DNA from: Pantoea eucrina
Lineage (GTDB): Bacteria; Pseudomonadota; Gammaproteobacteria; Enterobacterales; Enterobacteriaceae
NCBI RefSeq assembly: GCF_002095385.1
Contig: NZ_MIPP01000031.1
Location: forward strand, 1 to 46,503
DNA: 46,503 bases
Direction of reading: 5' to 3'
The stretch's first letter is position 1; each line of letters starts with the position of its first letter. The position numbers and the translations under genes were made by a program. Shown in pieces: positions 40,096 to 46,503 of this stretch. The notes beneath the pieces are model-generated. The model ran no database searches. It had not been told where the DNA came from and saw only the letters and a list, made by a program, of their open reading frames with translations.

Positions 40096-41589
40096 CTATT
40101 CTACCGCCATCATCCGGCGATATTCGTCCCACGCATAATTATCCGTCATGCCGCTGATATAATCCTGAATAAGGCGGAAGCGATAATAGCGCTCCCATAA
40201 CAGCCGCTGATATTTATGCTCAACGACGCGCGCGCGCATCTGCTGCTGGTACGCCTTACGATGTTTACCGGAGAGCTTATGGAACAGGCGCGTCTCAATA
40301 GGATGGCCCGCCAGATAATCATCATTCATTAAGGTGGTAAATTGCTCATAATTGAGCTGCATCAGCGACTGATAGATCTCCAGCAGGCCTTTAATTACCC
40401 GGTAGCCCTGCAGCTCCAGCTGCTCTACTTCAGGATGATTAAATACCTGCTGACGCGCCACGGTTTTAAACAGCTTCAGCAGCCGCCCTTCATCACCATC
40501 ATCTTCCAGCAGGGCGTGATTAAAATTGCCGGAGAAAATGGCCGGCAGGTTATCGACAAAGCGCCGCACCGCATGGCCTACCAGCAGATTCTGCACGTTT
40601 ACGCGCAGCGACATAAAAAACTGATCGCTGATGCTGCGCCGTTTTTTCTGATTCGCCTCTTTCCAGGCCTCACCAATGGTGCGGCTAAATGCATCACCGG
40701 GAATCAGCGGCCCCCAGGCTTTAACCAGCGCGTGATAGAGCGTATCCACGGTAAATATCGCTTTTTCAACGGCGTCATCCAGGTCGGCAATACAGTATGA
40801 AATATCATCCGCCGCCTCCATTATCCAGGTCAGCGGATAGCGATGATGTTCCGCCAGATCGGTGGCGACGCGCAGCTCCGCAATATATTCCCGTTCAGAG
40901 AGATAAAAGCCGGGTTTTTTCATCAGGACGCTGAATTCAGCCGGCTTCTCACCCTGCCACCAGGCGGGGGCAGTATATTTCAGAATGCAGGCGACCTGGG
41001 CATAGCTAAGGTTAAGCTGCAGCAGCGTATGGACCAGCCGAATCGCCTGTGCATTCCCCTCAAAATTGCACAGATCCTGACGAATCATTGCATTCAGTTC
41101 GTTAAAGTCAGCCTGCTGTTCGTCGCTGGCCACGCCGGCGACCAGCGGATCCACCAGCTCTGCCGGCAGATTATCTTCGAACCAGTCATTAATCGCCGCT
41201 TCGCCAAAATGTCCAAACGGCGGGTTGCCGACGTCATGCAGCAGACAGGCCATCTCGACCAGCGTCTCTGTAGCCCCTTCAAAACCGTCCAGGCCATACT
41301 GCTCCAGCCCGCCGCCCTGGGTTTTCAGGGTATGGAGAATCTCCTTGGTAATGTAGCGGCCGGTCTGCTGGACCTCCAGCGAATGAGTCAGCCGCGAGCG
41401 TACGGCTGCGTTGCGCTCCAGCGGGAATACCTGGGTTTTTTGCTGCAGCCGGCGGATAGCGGCGGAGTTAATGATCCGGCCCCGATCGCTCTCAAAATGG
41501 CGGGTGATCGCGTATTCGCCTTCCGGTGCTTTACGGCTGGTATAAGGGCGCGTGAAACCGATCTTCTTCCTGAAATTAATCGCCACCAT
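40096..41589 (-). CDS. dgt: Deoxyguanosinetriphosphate triphosphohydrolase Dgt
   Basis: Hydrolyses dGTP to deoxyguanosine and tripolyphosphate and so limits the dGTP pool. It is an HD-domain enzyme with H69 in [11 protein letters not shown], the H118-D119 pair in [16 protein letters not shown] and downstream HD-fold residues. [20 protein letters not shown] near the start is typical. I start at ATG 41589 (497 residues; E. coli 505) because GAGGG lies upstream and the N-terminus [10 protein letters not shown] fits. An ATG at 41616 would add nine residues overlapping that Shine-Dalgarno. Divergent from mtnN across about 95 bases. Confidence 0.96.
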   Translation of the reverse strand: MVAINFRKKIGFTRPYTSRKAPEGEYAITRHFESDRGRIINSAAIRRLQQKTQVFPLERNAAVRSRLTHSLEVQQTGRYITKEILHTLKTQGGGLEQYGLDGFEGATETLVEMACLLHDVGNPPFGHFGEAAINDWFEDNLPAELVDPLVAGVASDEQQADFNELNAMIRQDLCNFEGNAQAIRLVHTLLQLNLSYAQVACILKYTAPAWWQGEKPAEFSVLMKKPGFYLSEREYIAELRVATDLAEHHRYPLTWIMEAADDISYCIADLDDAVEKAIFTVDTLYHALVKAWGPLIPGDAFSRTIGEAWKEANQKKRRSISDQFFMSLRVNVQNLLVGHAVRRFVDNLPAIFSGNFNHALLEDDGDEGRLLKLFKTVARQQVFNHPEVEQLELQGYRVIKGLLEIYQSLMQLNYEQFTTLMNDDYLAGHPIETRLFHKLSGKHRKAYQQQMRARVVEHKYQRLLWERYYRFRLIQDYISGMTDNYAWDEYRRMMAVE

Positions 41590-41685
41590 AGCGGGCCCTC
41601 TTTTTGGTGAATTCATCGCTCTGAAGCCATGATAGACTATGCCTCAGTTTCCTCTTAAACATCTATAAACACAGCGAGATTCTTT

Positions 41686-42384
41686 ATGAAAGCAGGCATT
41701 ATTGGCGCGATGGAGCAGGAAGTTACCCTGCTGCGTGACAAAATTGAAAACCGTCAGACGCTGAAGCTGGCCGGATGTGAAATCTATACCGGTACCCTGA
41801 ATGGCGTTGAGGTTGCCCTGCTGAAATCAGGAATCGGGAAAACGGCCGCCGCGCTGGGCACCACCCTGCTGCTGCAGCTCTGCAAACCCGATCTGGTGAT
41901 CAACACCGGCTCTGCGGGTGGCCTTGCGCCGACGCTGCAGGTCGGGGATATCGTGGTATCTGATGAAGTACGCTATCACGACGCTGACGTCACCGCTTTT
42001 GGCTATGTGCCGGGTCAGATGGCAGGTTGCCCGGAAGCGTTTGTGGCCGACAGCCAGCTGGTGACGGCCGCTGAGCAGACAATTAGCGAGCTGCAGCTGA
42101 ACGCCGTGCGCGGCCTGGTGGTCAGCGGCGACGCGTTTATCAACGGTGCAGAGCCGCTGGCACGCATCCGCTCACAGTTTCCGCAGGCGATTGCCGTAGA
42201 AATGGAAGCCACCGCCATTGGTCATGTTTGTCACCAGTTTAACGTGCCGTTTGTCGTGGTACGCGCCATCTCTGACGTCGCCGATAAAACCTCCCACCTG
42301 AGTTTTGATGAGTTTCTCAGCGTGGCGGCCAGACAATCCTCTCTGATGACAGAGCGCCTGCTTGCCCGTCTGACGCATGGCTAA
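41686..42384 (+). CDS. mtnN: 5'-methylthioadenosine/S-adenosylhomocysteine nucleosidase
   Basis: Cleaves methylthioadenosine, S-adenosylhomocysteine and 5'-deoxyadenosine, clearing by-products of S-adenosylmethionine use and polyamine synthesis. It has 232 residues, the E. coli length. Catalytic residues are E12 (GAMEQEV), E174 (AVEMEATA) and D197 (RAISDVAD). [18 protein letters not shown] is conserved. Its stop overlaps the btuF start by 8 bases, so the two are co-translated as in E. coli. Confidence 0.98.
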   Translation: MKAGIIGAMEQEVTLLRDKIENRQTLKLAGCEIYTGTLNGVEVALLKSGIGKTAAALGTTLLLQLCKPDLVINTGSAGGLAPTLQVGDIVVSDEVRYHDADVTAFGYVPGQMAGCPEAFVADSQLVTAAEQTISELQLNAVRGLVVSGDAFINGAEPLARIRSQFPQAIAVEMEATAIGHVCHQFNVPFVVVRAISDVADKTSHLSFDEFLSVAARQSSLMTERLLARLTHG

Positions 42385-43171
42385 GTGGCTGCTCGCCGGG
42401 CTGCTGCTGCTCTGCAGCGGCCTGGTGTTAGCGGCTCCGCGCGTCATTACCCTCGCCCCGCATCTTACAGAGATGGCCTTTGCCGCCGGTATCACACCGG
42501 TGGCGGTCAGCGCCTGGTCCGACTATCCACCCGCTGCCCGGACGCTGCCGCAGGTAGCGAACTGGCAGGGCATCGGCGTTGAGCAGGTGCTGCAACTGAA
42601 ACCAGACGTGGTACTGGCGTGGCGTGGCGGTAACCCGGCGCGTCAGATTGAACAGCTGCAGCACGCTGGCGTCAGGGTGGTCTGGATCGATCCGCAAAGC
42701 CTGGATGAGATGATAGATACCGTGCAGTCGCTGGCGCGCTGGAGCCCGCGGCCTGAACAGGCTGTTTCAGCTGCGCAGGCGCTGCGGGCGCAGGAAGCTG
42801 CATTGCGCCAGCGCTACCGGCACGCTGCTCCGGTGGCGCTGTTTCTGCAGTTCGGACAGCAGCCGCTGTTTACCGCTTCGCGTAACACGCTGCAAAATGA
42901 GATCGTCACGCTGTGCGGCGGGCAGAATATTTTTGCCGACAGCCGGGTTAGCTGGCCGCAGGTCAGCCGGGAGCAGGTGCTGATACGGCAGCCGCAAGCG
43001 ATTGTCATCAGCGGCGATACCGCACAGGCCGCCAGCATCACCCGGTTCTGGCGCTCACAGCTCAGCGTACCGGTGATTGCCATTAACCCCGACTGGCTGA
43101 GCCGCCCCGGTCCGCGCCTGCTGCTGGCCGCGCAGCAGCTCTGCGCTGCGCTGCATCCGCTAAAAAAATAA
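42377..43171 (+). CDS. btuF: Vitamin B12 ABC transporter substrate-binding protein BtuF
   Basis: Periplasmic protein that passes cobalamin to BtuCD. It has 264 residues (E. coli 266). The signal peptide [19 protein letters not shown] is cleaved before APRVITLAP. It is a class III binding protein of the helical-backbone type with [22 protein letters not shown] and [16 protein letters not shown]. Two cysteines of the mature protein (in TLCGGQN and QQLCAAL) match the conserved disulfide. Overlaps mtnN. btuC and btuD are elsewhere. Confidence 0.95.
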   Translation: MAKWLLAGLLLLCSGLVLAAPRVITLAPHLTEMAFAAGITPVAVSAWSDYPPAARTLPQVANWQGIGVEQVLQLKPDVVLAWRGGNPARQIEQLQHAGVRVVWIDPQSLDEMIDTVQSLARWSPRPEQAVSAAQALRAQEAALRQRYRHAAPVALFLQFGQQPLFTASRNTLQNEIVTLCGGQNIFADSRVSWPQVSREQVLIRQPQAIVISGDTAQAASITRFWRSQLSVPVIAINPDWLSRPGPRLLLAAQQLCAALHPLKK

Positions 43172-43220
43172 GCGCCCGCGCATAAAGTTCAGCCCGCATA
43201 TGTCGACAATGAAGAGAGCA

Positions 43221-43253
43221 GGCACGGCAGCCACGTAAGCTACGTGCCCTTTT
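43221..43253 (+). terminator. Possible terminator after btuF
   Basis: CACGTA-AGC-TACGTG (43232-43246) is a perfect 6-bp stem followed by CCCTTTT. An alternative wider pairing GGCACG (43221-43226) with CGTGCC (43243-43248) competes with it. It lies about 60 bases past btuF and upstream of the small secreted-protein gene. Confidence 0.5.
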
Positions 43254-43289
43254 AGCGCAACGCGCTTTTGACTACACCAGGAATTAATC

Positions 43290-43541
43290 ATGACCCGAGC
43301 TGTACTGCTGGCCATTATGCTGGCGGGCGCGGCGTCCGCCATGGCGGCTGGCACCAGCGGCTCGATTGCGGTGTCGCTGACTATCGTGTCACGCTGCACT
43401 GTCTCATCCGCCAGTGCACCGGGGCTGCCCGCCGCTGACTGCGCGGGCGGTAGCGGCGCTCAGCCGCGTATTTCCCGGCAGACGCTCACGGGCGATGCGC
43501 GCCGGCACGACACAACACAATTAGTCACTATTGAGTGGTAG
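43290..43541 (+). CDS. Small secreted two-cysteine protein of unknown function
   Basis: 83 residues starting MTRAVLLAIMLAGAASAMA, a clear Sec signal peptide cut after about A19 or A20, leaving a mature protein of about 63 residues. AGGA lies seven bases before the ATG. The mature part has two cysteines, C36 and C51, likely a disulfide, an N-terminal beta-like stretch (GSIAVSLTIVSRCTVSS) and a C-terminal beta-like end (QLVTIEW). These ends resemble the first and last strands of fimbrial or spore-coat-U-type subunits, but the middle of such a domain is missing. I do not recognise the family. It stands in the place of E. coli yadS, with a hairpin directly after it. Confidence 0.7.
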   Translation: MTRAVLLAIMLAGAASAMAAGTSGSIAVSLTIVSRCTVSSASAPGLPAADCAGGSGAQPRISRQTLTGDARRHDTTQLVTIEW

Positions 43542-43543
43542 AA

Positions 43544-43566
43544 CTGGCTGCCGGAACGGCAGCCAG
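43544..43566. terminator. Strong hairpin between the small secreted-protein gene and erpA (convergent)
   Basis: CTGGCTGCCG (43544-43553), loop GAA, CGGCAGCCAG (43557-43566) is a perfect 10-bp stem between two convergent stop codons. Neither side has a T-run, so it is an atypical terminator or a 3'-end-stabilising structure. Confidence 0.55.
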
Positions 43567-43573
43567 ACTGGCA

Positions 43574-43921
43574 TCAGATACTGAAAGAGGAACCACAGCC
43601 GCAGGTGGTTTTAGCATTGGGGTTGGTAACAATAAAGCGCGAACCTTCCAGACCTTCGGTGTAGTCCACCGATCCGCCCACCAGATACTGCAGGCTCATT
43701 GGATCCACTACCAGCGATACGCCCTGCTTTTCGATGGTCATATCGCCATCGTTCATCTGGTCATCAAAGGTAAAACCATACTGGAAGCCGCTGCAACCGC
43801 CGCCGGTGATATAGACGCGCAGTTTCAGCGCCGGATTCTCTTCATCCGCAATCAGATTTTTTACTTTATTGGCTGCTGCATCGGTAAACTGCAAAGGCAG
43901 CGCTGCTACGTCATCACTCAT
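43574..43921 (-). CDS. erpA: Iron-sulfur cluster insertion protein ErpA
   Basis: A-type carrier that delivers [4Fe-4S] clusters to apoproteins such as IspG and IspH of the isoprenoid pathway. It has 115 residues (E. coli 114). The three cluster cysteines are C43 ([11 protein letters not shown]), C107 and C109 (TTCGCGSSF). It is monocistronic here, divergent from hemL and convergent with the small secreted gene. In E. coli clcA lies between erpA and hemL, but not here. Confidence 0.97.
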   Translation of the reverse strand: MSDDVAALPLQFTDAAANKVKNLIADEENPALKLRVYITGGGCSGFQYGFTFDDQMNDGDMTIEKQGVSLVVDPMSLQYLVGGSVDYTEGLEGSRFIVTNPNAKTTCGCGSSFSI

Positions 43922-44151
43922 GTTTTACTCCGCGTAAACGTCCAGGTCAGAAAACAACCTTAATCACGCTATTATCTGCCAGCCGCCCGGTGCAATCAAG
44001 TAGCACCCTTGACACTGTGTGCCCCTGAAATGAACTACAGTTTAAACCTGCGTGCGCGAGGCCCCTGCTGCGCGCTGCGCGGCGGTTCACCGTCGCGGCA
44101 TCTTCCCGTAGAATGACGGGATGAATTTTTCCAGACAGCCGGAGCCAAACC

Positions 44152-45432
44152 ATGAGTAAGTCAGAAAATCTATACACCGAAGCACAACGTCTGATCCCGG
44201 GCGGCGTGAACTCCCCGGTGCGCGCGTTTACCGGTGTCGGCGGCGTACCTCTGTTTATTGAACGCGCCGATGGCGCCTTTTTGTATGACGCAGATGGTAA
44301 AGCCTATATCGACTATGTCGGCTCCTGGGGCCCGATGGTACTGGGCCACAATAACGCGACCATCCGCAACGCGGTCATTGAGGCTGCCGCGCGCGGCCTG
44401 AGCTTTGGTGCGCCGACTGAGATGGAAGTGAAAATGGCGGAGCTGGTGTGCGAGCTGATGCCGGGTATGGATATGGTGCGCATGGTGAACTCCGGTACGG
44501 AAGCGACCATGAGCGCCATCCGCCTGGCGCGCGGCTTTACCCATCGCGATAAAATTATCAAGTTTGAGGGCTGCTACCATGGTCATGCCGACTGCCTGCT
44601 GGTCAAAGCGGGTTCCGGTGCACTGACGCTGGGTCAGCCGAACTCCCCTGGCGTGCCGGCTGACTTTGCCCGCCATACGCTGACCTGCACCTATAACGAT
44701 CTCGCCTCTGTCCGCACGGCGTTTGAAGAGTATCCGGACGATATCGCCTGTATCATCGTGGAACCGGTTGCCGGCAACATGAACTGTATCCCGCCGCAGC
44801 CTGACTTCCTGCCAGGCCTGCGCGCGCTGTGCGACGAGTTTGGTGCCCTGCTGATTATCGATGAGGTGATGACCGGTTTCCGCGTGGCGCTGGGCGGCGC
44901 GCAGACCTACTACAACGTGATGCCTGACCTTACCTGCCTCGGTAAAATCATCGGCGGCGGCATGCCGGTCGGCGCATTTGGTGGCCGTCGCGACGTGATG
45001 GAAGCGCTGGCACCTACAGGTCCGGTCTACCAGGCGGGCACGCTGTCGGGTAACCCGATTGCAATGGCAGCCGGTTTTGCCTGCCTGACGCAGATTGCTC
45101 AGCCAGGCACGCACGCCACGCTGACCGCGCTAACCACGCAGCTGGCAGAGGGCCTGCTGGCTGCCGCGCAGGCGGAAAATATCCCGCTGGTGGTAAACCA
45201 CGTGGGCGGCATGTTTGGTCTGTTCTTCACCGATGCTGAAAGCGTGACCTGCTATGCAGATGTCACCCGCTGTGACACAGAGCGTTTTAAGCGCTTCTTC
45301 CATCTGATGCTGAGCGAGGGGATCTACCTGGCCCCCTCCGCCTACGAGGCGGGCTTTATGTCGCTGGCGCACACGCCGGAAGATATTGAGCGTACCGTTG
45401 CCGCAGCGCGTCGCTGCTTTGCCCAGCTGTAA
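44152..45432 (+). CDS. hemL: Glutamate-1-semialdehyde 2,1-aminomutase
   Basis: Converts glutamate-1-semialdehyde to 5-aminolevulinate, the precursor of haem, sirohaem and cobalamin. Class III aminotransferase fold, 426 residues as in E. coli. The PLP lysine is K265 ([18 protein letters not shown]), the cofactor aspartate lies in [12 protein letters not shown], and the N-terminal [13 protein letters not shown] and [10 protein letters not shown] are conserved. Haem from this pathway would also serve the cytochrome near 7.5 kb. Followed by a strong symmetric terminator. Confidence 0.98.
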   Translation: MSKSENLYTEAQRLIPGGVNSPVRAFTGVGGVPLFIERADGAFLYDADGKAYIDYVGSWGPMVLGHNNATIRNAVIEAAARGLSFGAPTEMEVKMAELVCELMPGMDMVRMVNSGTEATMSAIRLARGFTHRDKIIKFEGCYHGHADCLLVKAGSGALTLGQPNSPGVPADFARHTLTCTYNDLASVRTAFEEYPDDIACIIVEPVAGNMNCIPPQPDFLPGLRALCDEFGALLIIDEVMTGFRVALGGAQTYYNVMPDLTCLGKIIGGGMPVGAFGGRRDVMEALAPTGPVYQAGTLSGNPIAMAAGFACLTQIAQPGTHATLTALTTQLAEGLLAAAQAENIPLVVNHVGGMFGLFFTDAESVTCYADVTRCDTERFKRFFHLMLSEGIYLAPSAYEAGFMSLAHTPEDIERTVAAARRCFAQL

Positions 45433-45481
45433 CGCCGGACTGCTCTGAGGAGCGACCCGCCCTGCCCTGGCAGGCCATAAC

Positions 45482-45510
45482 AAAAAGGTGCGCCACGGCG
45501 CACCTTTTTT
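45482..45510. terminator. Bidirectional terminator between hemL and fhuB
   Basis: AAAAA, GGTGCGC (45487-45493), loop CACG, GCGCACC (45498-45504), TTTTTT (45505-45510). The A-run on the left and T-run on the right make it functional for both convergent genes. Confidence 0.93.
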
Positions 45511-45513
45511 CTG

Positions 45514-46503
45514 TCACGCGCGGCGCAGCAGCCAGATGAAATAGGGGGCGCCAAAGAAGGTTGCCATCAGCCCTGCCGGGATCTGATCCGGAAACGCCAG
45601 CATCCGGCCGCACCAGTCAGCCACCAGCATCAGCCCGGCGCCGGTTACGCCAGCCATCATCATCTGCGGCAGCGCGCGCCGGAAGCCGAGCATACGCACA
45701 ATATGCGGTGCCATCAGCCCGATAAAGCTCAGCGGTCCGACCGTCAGCGTCGCGGCGGCGGTCAGCGCGGCGGCCAGCAGCAGCAGCAGCAATCGTGAGG
45801 CAGTCAGTGACATCCCCGCGGAGCGGGCGGTGGCGCTGCCAAGCGGCAACAGCGTCAGCCAGCGGCTTGCCAGCGGTGCCAGGGCGACCAGTATCAGCGC
45901 GATGACCGCACTCTGCAGCGCCTGCGGCAGCGAGATGCTATAGGTGGAGCCGGAGATCCAGCTCAGCAGCCCCTCCATGCGCGGATCGCCGCTCGCCAGC
46001 AGTAGCATCAGCAGCGTGGCAAACGCGCTGTTCAGCGCCATTCCTGCCAGCAGCATACGCTGCGGTGAAAAGCCCCCCCGGCTGGCAACCAGCATAATGA
46101 CGCCGAGCGTTAACGCTCCTCCGGCTATCCCTGCCGGCAGCAGCCACGCCAGCGCATCGCCCGGCACAAAAAACAGCATCAGCACCACGCCGCACGCCGC
46201 CCCGGAGCTGATACCCAGCACTTCCGGGCTGGCCATCGGGTTGCCGGTCAGACGCTGGATCAGCGTACCCGCCACGCCCAGCATCATTCCCACCGCCAGC
46301 GCCGCCAGCACGCGCGGTGCGCGCCATGGCAGCAGCTGCTGCAGCATGTCACCGCTTACCCATGCCCAGCCCGTAGCGTTACGGCCAAAACTGATACCCG
46401 CAACGGTCAGCAGCAGCAGCACCGCCAGCCCCGTCAGCACCCAGCGCAGCACACGCTGACGCTCGGCCGGCACCCGATCCCCGGCGTTCATCTCCGGCGG
46501 CTG
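45514..46503 (-). CDS. fhuB: Fe(3+)-hydroxamate ABC transporter permease FhuB, C-terminal half (runs off the window)
   Basis: Inner-membrane permease for ferric hydroxamate siderophores. In E. coli it is a 660-residue fusion of two BtuC-like halves. The window contains about 329 residues of the second half. The frame stays open to the right edge (QPPE precedes an internal Met at 46491), so the gene continues outside. The segment shows about ten hydrophobic helices with the permease motifs GNPMASPEVLGISSGAA and GPLSFIGLMAPHIVRML, the latter docking the FhuC ATPase. It ends GAPYFIWLLRRA. Convergent with hemL, as expected for the fhuACDB-hemL locus. fhuCD should follow to the right. Confidence 0.93.
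   Translation of the reverse strand, partial: QPPEMNAGDRVPAERQRVLRWVLTGLAVLLLLTVAGISFGRNATGWAWVSGDMLQQLLPWRAPRVLAALAVGMMLGVAGTLIQRLTGNPMASPEVLGISSGAACGVVLMLFFVPGDALAWLLPAGIAGGALTLGVIMLVASRGGFSPQRMLLAGMALNSAFATLLMLLLASGDPRMEGLLSWISGSTYSISLPQALQSAVIALILVALAPLASRWLTLLPLGSATARSAGMSLTASRLLLLLLAAALTAAATLTVGPLSFIGLMAPHIVRMLGFRRALPQMMMAGVTGAGLMLVADWCGRMLAFPDQIPAGLMATFFGAPYFIWLLRRA

Noticed and set aside
43290..43541. The small secreted gene as a fragment of a frameshifted longer pilin
   Set aside because: No continuation was seen in the other frames. Its stop lies just before a hairpin, and both ends look natural. It is kept as a complete small gene.
44170..45114. Open frame of 314 codons antisense to hemL
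   Set aside because: Same reason: hemL is complete with K265 and all motifs, and the antisense product has no recognisable features.

Overview
The window is ordinary enterobacterial chromosome. Protein sequences and gene order follow Escherichia coli closely: the metNIQ-to-proS block, the ldcC-accA-dnaE-rnhB-lpxBA-fabZ-lpxD-skp-bamA-rseP-cdsA-uppS-dxr-frr-pyrH-tsf-rpsB superoperon region, map-glnD-dapD, cdaR, degP, dgt-mtnN-btuF, erpA, hemL and fhuB. Several E. coli neighbours are missing from their usual places (nlpE, yaeF and yaeQ between proS and yaeP; yaeI between dapD and yaeH; yadS and clcA around erpA). A small c-type cytochrome sits between rof and tilS, and an 83-residue secreted protein sits between btuF and erpA. 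Moderately high GC and this arrangement suggest Erwiniaceae (Pantoea/Erwinia-like). That placement is an inference from memory of the families and was not checked by a search.

Layout. 1-60: upstream part of an rRNA P1 promoter reading out of the window to the left. 61-4567: gmhB (minus), then the MetJ-controlled methionine importer metNIQ, the envelope sensor lipoprotein rcsF and tRNA methyltransferase trmO. 4657-9583: proS, arfB, yaeP-rof, the cytochrome, tilS and a VOC protein. 9660-31754: a long run of minus-strand genes for lysine decarboxylase, fatty-acid initiation, replication, lipid A, outer-membrane assembly, phospholipid and isoprenoid synthesis, ribosome recycling, UMP kinase, EF-Ts and S2. 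31755-32074: divergent regulatory region with the S2/t44 leader. 32075-37160: map, glnD, dapD, yaeH. 37203-41589: cdaR, degP, dgt on the minus strand. 41686-46503: mtnN-btuF, the small secreted protein, erpA, hemL and the C-terminal half of fhuB, which runs off the right edge.

How the genes work together. Much of the block builds the envelope. accA and fabZ supply acyl chains, and lpxA, lpxD and lpxB make lipid A precursors. skp and bamA assemble outer-membrane proteins, while rseP and degP run or execute the sigma-E stress response. cdsA, uppS and dxr feed phospholipid and undecaprenyl carrier synthesis, and gmhB feeds the LPS core. rcsF monitors this envelope. The rest is translation (proS, arfB, frr, tsf, rpsB, map, tilS), DNA metabolism (dnaE, rnhB, dgt), nitrogen sensing (glnD) and cofactor or metal transport (btuF, fhuB, erpA, hemL).

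The most striking anomaly is that three genes (metI, trmO, rnhB) are each broken by what looks like loss of one base in a short homopolymer. Restoring one base gives full-length proteins of 217, 234 and 209 residues. Sequencing or assembly error is the simplest explanation, but all three genes are dispensable in E. coli, so real decay cannot be excluded. I found no mobile element, CRISPR array, tRNA or clearly new system.
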